Below are positions 55,322-64,000 of a stretch of DNA of 64,000 nucleotides, one piece after another (positions within the stretch are counted from its first letter, which is position 1; every line of letters begins with the position of its first letter). The translations under genes were made by a program, and so were the position numbers. This DNA comes from Desarmillaria ectypa. Its lineage: Eukaryota > Basidiomycota > Agaricomycetes > Agaricales > Physalacriaceae. The notes under the pieces are model-generated. The model was not told where the DNA came from, searched no databases, and saw nothing but the letters and a program-made list of their open reading frames with translations. The DNA lies in contig JAUDYN010000001.1 in NCBI GenBank assembly GCA_030407005.1, positions 4,278,001-4,342,000 of the forward strand, given 5' to 3'.

Positions 55322-58300
55322 ACTAGTAGTGTATTGTAACCATGGGATTCCAGGAGTCCAGTTACTATATCAATGGAAATGTGAGTCCAGGGGATGAGAG
55401 GAATGGTATTTGGGTAGAGAGGTGTGGCTCTAGCCTGTGTGCTGGCACACTTCACACCCCTTCACATACTGTTCCACATCCTTCTTTAGCTTTGGCCACC
55501 AATATTCATGAAGAATGAGTTCAGCAGTTTTTACTATTCCTGAGTATCCCACTGTGATATGATCATGATGATGGGTGATAATTTCACCTTGCAAGACTTC
55601 ATCTTAGGGAATGTAGATGCATCTGTCATAGTATAGAATTCCCTGATTCTGGGTGATTCCATATTCATGATCAAGGGAGTTTGAAATTCCATAGTCCCAC
55701 TGGTCCTTCTGTCAGGTTGCATCTCAGATTTTCTCTTATTCTTCAGTGATGGTGAGTAGGACTAGGGCTCAGAAATGTTCTGGGAGAAGTACTACCATGT
55801 CATGGTTGTCTTCTTTCTCTTGGTTATAGTCATCCTGCCAGCTGAGTAAGTCAGCCTTTCTATTGGCAGTCCCTAGCTTGTGTTGTAGGACAAAATAATA
55901 CTCAGCAAGCTCAGTTACCCACTGAGCTTGTTGTTGGTTCAGTTTTTGCTGTTTCTGGAAATACTGGAGATTCTGGTGGTCTGTCCAGATCTCAATTTCC
56001 TCCTTGGTGCTCATTAGGTAGTGTCACCATTCCTTGAGTGCAAGCATGATTGCCAAGAGTTTCTTGTTGTATATTTCATAATTGTGCTCTGTTATAGTCA
56101 AGGCTTTTGACATAAATGCCATAGGTCTCCATTTGCCTTGTTGACTTTGACTGAGCACTGTGCCTATTGCTCCATCACTAGTGTCCATTTTGATTCAGAA
56201 TATTCTATCATCAGATGGAATGGTTAAGATGACATTAGTTATCATTTGGTCCTTTAGTTGAAGGAAGACCTGTTCCTGTGCTTCTCCCCACTTCCATTCT
56301 GCATTTCCAGTTAATTGAGTTAGGGGATGAATGATTCAGGAGTAATCTCATATAAATTTCCAATAGAAATTCATGAATCCTAAGAAGAATTGTAATTCCT
56401 TCTTCTTGGTGAGAGTCAGCCATTCAGCTATCCTGGTGACCTTGACTGGGTCCATCCATATGGCATTCTCACTGATGATGATGCCCAAGTACTCTATTTC
56501 TAGTACTTCAAATTCACACTTCTCAGCTTTGGAGAATAGTTTATTTTCTCACAGCCATTGAAGCATCTGTCAAACAATCTGTTGGTGTTCTTTCAATGTC
56601 TTTGTGAAGATGAGGATGTCATCTAAATATATTATGACTTTTTTTCCTGCAATGAGATCTTAGAAGATATCATTCATCATCCATTAGAAAGTTGCAGGAG
56701 AATTGATCAGACTGAAGAACATAACCATGGGTTTGAACAACCCACAGTTAGTACAGAATGCAGCCTTTTCCTCATCTTCTTCTCAAATCTGAACATTATT
56801 GTACCCTCATTAGACATCTAATTTGAAAAAGTACTTGGTGCCATGCAATTTATCAATGAGTTTGGTGATCAAAGGGAGTGGATAACAGTTTTTTATCATT
56901 ATTTCATTCAGTTTTCTGTAATCCTGAATGGGGCAGAGAAAACCATCTCTCTTTTTGACAAAGAAGAAGGGTGAGGCAAATGGAGATTTGGATGGACAAA
57001 TGCATCCTGGATTGAGATTTTCATCAAGGAACTTGTTGAGCTGTTCCTGTTCAGTTTGATTCAAGGGATAGACTTTACAGTCTAGTGTGGATTTTGCCTT
57101 TGGAACCAATTCAATGGCATGATCCCATGGCTTTTGCTTGGGTAATTCATCAAAGTTGTCTTTTGAGAACAAGTCTCAGAAACTTTGATATTGGGGTGGG
57201 ACTAATTCCTCAAAAGTCTTTTTGGGTTTATTGGTGTGCACTGCTGCAGCTAAGTTATTGGCATGATGTACTGCATGAATGATTAACTCTTCCTGCATAT
57301 TGACAGCAAGAATAGTCTTGCTATCCTCTAATTCTTCATCCTATTTGTCTTCATCATCAGCATTAGGGAGAGGAAGAGGGTTCTTGATGCATTAACATTA
57401 TCCAAAAATCATTCTTCTGGTCTTCCAGTTGATGACTAGATTATGGCATTTTAGCCAGTCATGGCCCAAATAAACTGTTTTGGAGCCTAGATCAGTGGCT
57501 GCAAGGTCAATATGTTCAGAATAATTTTCTATGGTTATTTGTAATTCAATGAATTCAGTGATGTCTCCTGCTTTGTTATAGGTTCCATCTGCATTATAGA
57601 TGGGGATGGGGGCCACAGCTTTCCAGGTATCCAGATCATGTTGGAGGACATATGATCAGTTGATGGAGCTACTAGTGCAGCCACTGTCAAGTAGTGCTCT
57701 GGTGGAGAGGGTCTTCTTTCCTGTATATGGGGCAAGTTGTATATCAACCATAAAGTCTTTATCAGTGCTTTTAGTTCCTTGGATGTACCAGATAGGCTCT
57801 CAGAGTTTATACAGATACTCTCAAGTGCTTTCTCCTTTGGTCTGTAGGTCTTGGACAAGGTCCTCCATAATCTTGCTGAGTCATTTGGGATGTACCCATA
57901 TGGAGAGGGTGGCCTTAGCAATGGCTGTCATTGGAAGGTCCTTGCATCATTTGGCCTTGATAGGCATTTGAATCCTCCTCCATCAGCCCTGGCAAAGCAG
58001 GACTTGACCCCTTTAGGAGTGCTGAGACTTTTGACTTCAGAGGCCCAAGGACATCCTATCTACTTGTCTCCATCCCAAGCATAACTTGTATTGCAGTGCC
58101 AGCACCACCTGGCATATCCTGTGCTTCATCAGAGGGGTGGGATTCAGTGTATATCATCATGTTGTTGCACTTAGTTAGTGCATGGTATCAGTTTGTGGTT
58201 TTTGATTCTTTTGGTGCATTTGAGGTGTAAACAAAGTCATTTGTTGGAATGTGTGTAAATACAGATTTTCCTACATATAAATGAGACTGTCCAGCAGGAA

Positions 58301-58360
58301 TTGAGAACACACCAGTGGAAGTCTTAGTTGCACAAGGGAAATCGAGCCCTTAGCAACCTA
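55322..58360 (-). pseudogene. pol of the old element (protease to integrase), heavily decayed
   Basis: Recognisable minus-strand pieces: protease-region IYNADGTYNKAGDITEFIEL and KTVYLGHDWLKCHNLVINWK (about 57,610-57,430), RT start [20 protein letters not shown] and FASPFFFVKKRDGFLCPIQD (about 57,160-56,930), RNase H/linker IEIWTDHQNLQYFQKQQKLN (about 55,995) and integrase zinc region near 55,440. Numerous TGA/TAG codons and CpG loss interrupt it. At 57,145 the old copy has CAA where the young one has TGA, as expected if CGA decayed on opposite strands. Confidence 0.85.
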
Positions 58361-58370
58361 CTCTTTTACC
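58327..58370 (-). promoter_or_regulatory. Candidate -1 frameshift signal at the gag/pol junction (old)
   Basis: The same GGAGGTAAAAGAGTAG stretch as in the young element is followed by a hairpin with outer stem GTTGC/GCAAC, inner stem AAGGG/CCCTT and loop CTCGATTT. Stem pairs differ from those in the young copy but remain complementary. Confidence 0.65.
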
Positions 58371-60651
58371 TCCTCCATCTTCACCTCACTTTTCTCCTCT
58401 TCTTTTGCAACTGTCATCAATCTTATATCCTGATACTCCTTCTTCTTCAGGCAATGCTTCACTATATGCCCCTTCTTATTGCACTGGAAGCATTGACCTT
58501 CCACTTTTTGTCAGTTGACCTCCATCAGCTGTCCCTGTTCACTATATATTGTCTATCTTCCCATAGTCATATTTTGGCCAGTGCCCATGTTGGCTGCTAG
58601 CTTGAGAGCCATTGAACTTGATGCCTCAGCAGTTTGCTTGCTGCTGGAGTGTGTTTGTGGTCATGGGACATCCTTCTTCTAGTTGTCCTGGGAGATTCTG
58701 GTGATCTGGTCAAAGACCCACTTGTGTTGATGTTCTTTGTACATTCAGAGGATCCTTTCCTTCCATTCTGAGTATGAGCATGGAATGTTGATGCCCATGT
58801 TGGAGATAAAGGTGGTGTAGGAGCTGGGTACTCCTAGTCATACTGACTTTACTATGGTGCTGCATTCATTTTCATCCATTTATCAACTGGCTAGCTTGGC
58901 CTCTTCACCCAGTTTCTGGAAGTACTGACTTGCTGGTTGGATTCTCATTTGAAGATTGAATATTTGTTTTTGTGAACTTCCTTGATCACAGGATCTCAGA
59001 CTTGTTGTGTTATGAGTTTGATGAACTCTTCCCAGCTTAGGTATCAGAAATGGGGGGCTGTTCTATTTTGACTATCCCTGACCCAGTATTCTGGTCTCTT
59101 GTAGACTCACCAGTCTTTAGCAGGACCTTCAAAATAGGATGTGGCAAATAAAACCAGGTGTGATGGTAACTGGAAATAATGCTAGAAGACTTCAAAATAG
59201 GCAATACAATCATCTATAAACTGTTCAATATCATTGTGGTCTCTCTTGAATATTTTTGGGGGCTGGACAAGAATGGGCTTGATGCCCAGGTAAGGGGTCT
59301 CATCAGACACATTTCCAATGGGGTTTGGGTAGGGATCTAGAAGAGCTTGTTCAGGGGGGAGTCATGGAATAGAATATCAATCAGGCTGAGAGGGTGGGCC
59401 TTTCAGGTTTTTCCAGTTTCTCCTATGCTCCAGTTGTTTTCTTTTGTTCAGGAATTGCCAGATAGTTGTATGGAGGTCCCATGCATTCTCAGCTTCTTCC
59501 AGTTCTTGATAGATTTTCTTTATTCATTGTTCCTTTTTAGGCCAACTGTTCTTTGGCCAATTGAATTTGTTCTTCCACAGTTGGTTGCAGTTGTTCTGTA
59601 GGAGCTGAACTGGTCCCAGAGTCTTCTCTAGCTTCTGAAAATAGAAGGCTTTGATGCTGATAAGGGTAAAACTGGACTGTCAGACTCAACTGATTGATAG
59701 TGAGTCCAGGAGTGGTCAGAGTTGATAGATAGGGGTATTGGGAGGGTAGTTTGATAAAGACATATATTGGGACTGGGAGGTTCCCAGTCCTGCATAGAAT
59801 CTGGAGTTATATGTAAAATTATCAAAATCTAATCTTTCTCTCTTCTGGCCAGTATCCAAAGAGCATGTTCCAGCTCCCTCTGCTCATCATTTGTTCTGGG
59901 GCATAGCCCCAGTACTTGATCCCCTGCAGATGGGGGGTATAGTTCATGGTTTTGGTTGGCATGAATTCTAGTGCATATAATAGTGCTGGTCCTGGAGTCT
60001 CAAATCAGGTTCCCTCAGTTGAGGGCAAGGTATTCATCCATGTCTGGATGAATGCCTGGCCAGGCAGTTCTGGCCTTGATATCACCTCTTTGAAGCTCTC
60101 AGGCTTTGCTTCAAAAGGGACTGAGAAAGGCTTGGTTGGCATTAGTGAGCTCTGGCCACTCAAAGTCTGGACCCTTGGTATTGAGGGGGTCATTGGCATT
60201 TTGGGGAGTGGCCAGGGGCAGGGAGTTGCTGGGGATTTCAAGGAGAGGGAGGGAGGACAAGGAGTCACTATTCTCTTCATGGGTTGGCCAGGGGATTATT
60301 TTCTAGGTGGCAGCCCATTGTCCATATGGGTGATTGGGATGGGGTATACTCATCTTGGCATTGTTTGTAAGCCATACCTAAGCTAGATGGGCAGGCGAGT
60401 AGGGGGTGGTGAGTGACTTGGGGTTCAGAACCTAACCCATAGGTTTTTCATGTGTTCCTCTGAGGAGGGGGATCATTCCAGCCCATTGTGCTGGAGGGGT
60501 TGGGTTGGGGTGGTAGTCTCCCTGTGCATGGGGAACTCATCAGAAGACTGGGGGATAAATGTGATTCAGTGGTGAGAGAGAACTTCTTCCTCAGAGAATG
60601 CCAGACTTGTGGGATCCACTCTTGTGGGGGCTGGTCTCCAGGGTAAGACAT
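58358..60651 (-). pseudogene. gag of the old element, decayed
   Basis: Starts MSYPGDQPPQEWIPQVWHSL (60,651), parallel to the young gag start. It passes through capsid-like remnants at about 59,350-58,690 and ends with the zinc knuckle CFQCNKKGHIVKHC (about 58,497-58,456) and ...MEEVKE-stop (58,358-58,360). Many stops and frame shifts. Confidence 0.8.
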
Positions 60652-60712
60652 AGTGTAAGGGGAACAGGAGAGGGGGCTGTGATCATAGGACCCATCATTA
60701 GTATAGATATGC

Positions 60713-60829
60713 TCATATCTCTTCTTCCCACATTAAGAATATGAGCATGATAAAAAACACAAGTAGGAAAGCACTGCCAATGGCAGTGCTAAAGGTGATG
60801 GTTTGTTTCTGTCAGGGTTCATTGGTCAT
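60713..60829 (-). pseudogene. Pre-gag ORF with membrane helix (old element), truncated by stops
   Basis: MTNEP, TGA (60,812-60,814), then QKQTITFSTAIGSAFLLVFF-IMLIFLMW-EEEI and TGA at 60,713-60,715. The hydrophobic core and the AIG.A.LL.FF pattern match the young copy despite clear divergence. Confidence 0.5.
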
Positions 60830-60872
60830 GTGGGTTGTCTCTTTGTGGCTGGTGATAAAGAGACAGAGGTGA

Positions 60873-60885
60873 ATCTTTCAACTAA
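60873..60885 (-). other. Primer-binding site of the old element, self-priming type
   Basis: The minus strand reads TTAGTTGAAAGAT one base inside the LTR edge. It is perfectly complementary (13 nt) to a site in its own LTR RNA at 61,039-61,027. The sequence differs from the young element while the complementarity is kept. Confidence 0.7.
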
Positions 60886-60886
60886 T

Positions 60887-61243
60887 TGTTAGACCCATAT
60901 TCCACATGATCTGCAGACATGCATAATCCTTTGGGCTGTCTCATGCTCAGACAATCACTCTTAGGCTATGGCTATGGCTATGGTCTTCCAATCTTTGTGT
61001 GGAAAGAATGTGGTATAAGATAAACTTTAGTTGAAAGATGCAGATATACAACAATACTATATTACTTATATATGCAAACTGAAAGCTAAGTATAGATATG
61101 TCCATGAGTTGTCCATGTGTGAATGGGAAGGAAAGAGCATGTTGGATAGGAGGTGGTTATTATTAGAAGAGAATTGATGGATGAGGTGATCAATAACAAT
61201 GATGGTTATGGAGGATAAAGTTGAAAAAGGAAAAATCATAACA
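60887..61243 (-). repeat. Right (5') LTR of the old element, complete
   Basis: 357 bp, TGTTAGACCC to AATCATAACA. In the transcribed (minus) direction it contains TATATAAG (61,072-61,065) 26 nt before the site (61,039-61,027) that is complementary to the primer-binding site. Confidence 0.88.
61065..61072 (-). promoter_or_regulatory. TATA box in the old 5' LTR
   Basis: TATATAAG on the minus strand, 26 nt upstream of the predicted RNA start at 61,039. Same spacing as in the young element. Confidence 0.6.
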
Positions 61244-61248
61244 CTAGA
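61244..61248. repeat. Target-site duplication CTAGA (right) of the old element
   Basis: CTAGA follows ...AATCATAACA. It pairs with 45,971-45,975. Confidence 0.85.
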
Positions 61249-61379
61249 CAAGCCATTTCTGCAGTTGAGCCATCACTAGTAGAAGCTAGTGTCTCCAACT
61301 AAAGGCTTTTGTGCTTAACATCAATCAGTTGTCACTTGCCGTTCATGTCAGTAATCTATGACAGGTGCTGACTATCAAT

Positions 61380-62070
61380 GTGATATTACTTCGTGACCAC
61401 ATGTGACCGCTATCGCATGTTCATCAGGCTGCTGATGGGTAAACGGGGTCCTTCGCTCCCTGACTTGTGTCAAAAGGTGGAAGTGTGAATGGCAAACCTG
61501 ACTGAGTACCACTGTAGACTTTGCTGTCATCGACCGTAACAGATGCCCTGACCTCGTATTTTGGCTACTACAACGGGATACAACAAAAACTGATGATGAT
61601 ATATTTATTACTCTACACAGTTCACCGTGCTTCACGCCCTGACAATGCCGATACTGATGTAACCGCCGCGATGGAACATAATTTCCTTTTTCGGGACCTT
61701 ACTTTCGCCAATCGTAGGAAGCGAGCACAGTTTCCCATTGTCTTCATTATACGCCTCTGTGAGGATGTCCCATGGCAAGGGAAATCATCGTCACTTCGCG
61801 CCAGGTGGATGGTTATGTAAAGTTTTCGTGTGCATCTTGTGGACATTAATGCTGATGAGAACTATTAGTAGGTGGCGTATGATGAAAGAATGGTGCTGTG
61901 GTAGACCACGAGTGCGTCAACGTTTGTATTACGTGTTCTCTCCCATATTCGTACCTTTCTACAACGCTGCATTTCTCCTAGGCATAGCTGTGTTGGGACG
62001 GCCTGGATTTCTTTGCGATGTTTTGAACTAGTTTAGTGGATCCTAGTGTGAGCTGGAAGGCGGGTCCATC
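61380..62070 (+). pseudogene. Broken copy of the hypothetical ORF region in the right arm
   Basis: Corresponds to the minus-strand 86-residue ORF of the left arm. A TGA follows KVEV and a short insertion shifts the frame. Further on MKEWCCGRPRVRQRLYYVFS remains legible. No family recognised. Confidence 0.35.
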
Positions 62071-62334
62071 GGCCTTCGAGCTACGATCGCGTCGGCGTAA
62101 GACAAAGAATGTCAGACAAATTCATGATCCCCGGAGGCACATTTGACGAGATGTCCGGCTACTACCAAGCCTCCTCTCGGGGGCAGCTGACTGAATTCGA
62201 TTCCTAGACGTTTCATTGCTTTGTACTTCTACCACCACCATCTCTTTCAAGCTTCTGCTCGGTTTCTGACCAGATTCCCCTCCATTGCAGTAGGCTTATA
62301 TACACCTCCTTTTTTTTTGCCCAAACTCTTGAAG

Positions 62335-64000
62335 ATGATGTGGGACTTCCCTGACCCTAACAGTCCTCCTTACGACTCACCTTTTGCCTACCATCAACAA
62401 CTTCCACCTTTTGGTACACCATGGCCATCGTAAGTACCTGAACAATCCATCATACGTACTATCTATTCACCAAATCCGCAGGTTCCCCCCAGCGTAAGAA
62501 ATTTTATAAATTGCAGGTTCGATGTCGATGACACTGATTCATCATATGGACAGAAGTCAGGCGTACTACGTCGAACCGGGAGCGTTTCCTAGCCGCTCAA
62601 TAGGTCATGCTTCCGGAGTTTCTCCCGATGACTCACTTCCCTCGTCTGCCGGATCATACCGTCAGTGAGTATTTTAAGCCATCTTCAGCACATAACGGGC
62701 TGACTCCGAGGTCAAGGTCTACGTCCGAGTACGCGTCTATGTCCGTTTATTGAATACTGAGGTTCATTTTTGTAGCATGAACATATCCCCAGACTCACCG
62801 AGGGCCTTTTTCATTGAATGGCACCATCACCACCATCACTACAGCAGTAGCAGCCACTCTCTCCCCCGTTCACAATCTAAGGCTCCTGCGGAGATTCACA
62901 CCAGCGGCGGCTCTCAGCCTGTGATTAACAATCACAGCAGTCATCATAAACTCCAGCCCATAGTCAAAGCGGTACAGCCCACAGCTCCGGCACAGCGTTT
63001 CCGGTACTCCAAGTGTACTGGGCGCAAGAAGGCACTTTGCGTGAGCGTCCCTTTTTGTGTCGTGTGATCCGTTACTGAAGGCACTTACTTTAGATTGGTA
63101 TCAATTATCGCGGGCAGCGCCACGAACTGCGAGGCTGTATCAATGACGCGAGGCATATTCGAGACTTTTTGATCCGTTGGTATTATCTGTGTTCGTACTT
63201 GTCCGAATGAACTGACTTTGGTGTGTGTTGCAGGCTATTGGAACTATAAGAAAGAGGACATCGTGATGCTTACAGACGATGCTACGAATCCTCGGCAGCG
63301 CCCTACGAGAAGAAATATGATCGACGCTATGCATTGGCTGGTCAAAGACGCGCAGCCCAATGATTCGCTCTTCTTTCATTGTAATAATTACCCGTCATTC
63401 TCGGACGTTTCCTTTCCCTGATCATCATTTTACCGTCCAGATTCGGGACACGGCGGCCAGACCCGTGACAAGGACGGCGATGAAGTTGACGGGTATGATG
63501 AAGGTCTGTCTACCTCTACTGTATTGGCTTCGCAGCGTCCATTGAGGGTACCTATGTTCTAGTCATATTCCCTATTGATTTCAAGCAAAATGGACATATT
63601 GTCGATGATGTGAGTTTCTCTCCGGTGCTTCTGTTTTATTTGTCTGGATTTCTTTTTCCTCCTCTTTGACTAGGAGATGCATGCGATTATGGTCAAGCCC
63701 CTCCCGAGAGGGTGCCGGCTCACGGTATGTCTCCTTTCCCCTCGCTTGGTCTCGATCGCGTGCGGCCCTGACTCAGAGCCTGATTCCGCTAGGCTCTCTT
63801 CGATGTGAGTCCTTCATGGGTGCCTCGCTCCGTTCTTCATTAACTTGTAATTTCACAGTGCTGCCATTCCGGTACAGCTTTAGGTAAGTGTAAGCCAAGT
63901 GAGACCTCGAACCTTTTTAATATCTTTACCTTTTTGTTAGATTTGCCATACGTCGTGAGTATTGTATTTATTGGGCCCCTCTCCATCTTACTTGATCAGT
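62335..64000 (+). CDS. Type I metacaspase, right copy (cut by window end)
   Basis: Starts MMWDFPDPNSPPYDSPFAYH at 62,335 with the same exon layout as the left copy. The prodomain differs: SQAYYVEPGAFPSRSIGHAS and a shorter His run (EWHHHHHHYSSSS). The p20 core is nearly identical, including the His-motif exon (about 63,438-63,504) and the tiny exons of the FD-CCHSG Cys motif (about 63,799-63,885). One visible change is GYWNYKKED for GYWGYKKED. The frame is open up to DLPYV at about 63,955, where the window ends within an intron. No inactivating change was seen in the part present. Confidence 0.85.

Larger units (their letters stand above)
45976..61243 (-). mobile_element. Old Ty3/Gypsy chromovirus-type element, interrupted by a younger one
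   Basis: Both ends start/end TGTTAGACCC...AAAAATCATAACA and are flanked by the 5-bp target duplication CTAGA (45,971-45,975 and 61,244-61,248). Coding remnants on the minus strand are, from 60,829 leftwards, the pre-gag membrane ORF, gag with a zinc knuckle, protease, RT, RNase H and integrase. A deletion removed the end of the left LTR and the integrase C-terminus. The younger element (46,819-55,316 plus one target duplication) sits in the integrase core. Without the insertion it is about 6.8 kb. Almost all CpG has been lost, and stops are frequent. Confidence 0.92.
61325..64000. repeat. Right arm of large inverted duplication (continues past the window)
   Basis: Reverse complement of 29,036-31,698. 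It begins 76 bp beyond the old retrotransposon target duplication and still matches at base 64,000, so its true length is unknown. Confidence 0.92.

Noticed and set aside
61375..61635. 86-codon minus-strand ORF in the right arm
   Set aside because: Antisense of the broken copy of the left-arm ORF. The frame is fortuitous.
1..64000. CRISPR arrays, bacterial operons or rRNA/tRNA genes
   Set aside because: None seen. The window is clearly nuclear fungal DNA with introns and LTR elements.

Overview
The window looks like a chromosome segment of a filamentous basidiomycete, probably an Agaricomycete. The evidence is intron-dense genes with very short introns (about 40-70 nt), basidiomycete-type multi-pass membrane and F-box proteins, type I metacaspases, secreted oxalate decarboxylases, and chromodomain-bearing Ty3/Gypsy LTR retrotransposons. 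Gene models were assembled by eye from reading frames plus GT..AG (once GC..AG) junctions, so exon edges are approximate while outer limits are usually firm.

Left part (1-28,400): a decayed amino-acid permease; a multi-pass membrane protein; a decayed unrecognised gene; an isoprenylcysteine-methyltransferase-like enzyme; an RRT8/EI24-like membrane protein; an alpha/beta hydrolase with HGG and GDSAGG motifs; two tail-to-tail secreted proteins; a C2H2 zinc-finger protein; a small CYSTM protein; and a calmodulin-like protein. Long stretches between them, notably 9.2-13.7 kb, hold nothing I can recognise.

Middle part (28,400-43,480): a type I metacaspase on the minus strand inside the left arm of a 2.7 kb inverted duplication, then decayed F-box and DUF6534-type genes, then two tandem intact bicupin oxalate decarboxylase genes.

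Right part (43,480-61,250): a CpG-depleted block with an F-box/LRR remnant, a 1.44 kb foldback palindrome and an old Gypsy element (45,976-61,243, target duplication CTAGA). A younger relative (46,819-55,316, target duplication CTATG) is nested in it in the same orientation. Comparing the two by eye shows conserved control architecture: (i) a 13-nt self-complementarity between the primer-binding site and an LTR-internal site 26-27 nt below a TATA box, indicating Tf1-like self-priming; (ii) a gag/pol junction with a slippery A-AAA, the gag stop and a covarying T-arm-like hairpin, with pol in the -1 frame; (iii) an extra ORF before gag encoding a single membrane helix. All LTR-LTR differences in the young element are transitions consistent with CpG decay, and all five pol stops are TGA codons one CpG transition from CGA.

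Far right (61,325-64,000): the other inverted-duplication arm, with a second metacaspase cut by the window edge. The arms bracket about 29.6 kb containing both oxalate decarboxylases and the nested retrotransposons.
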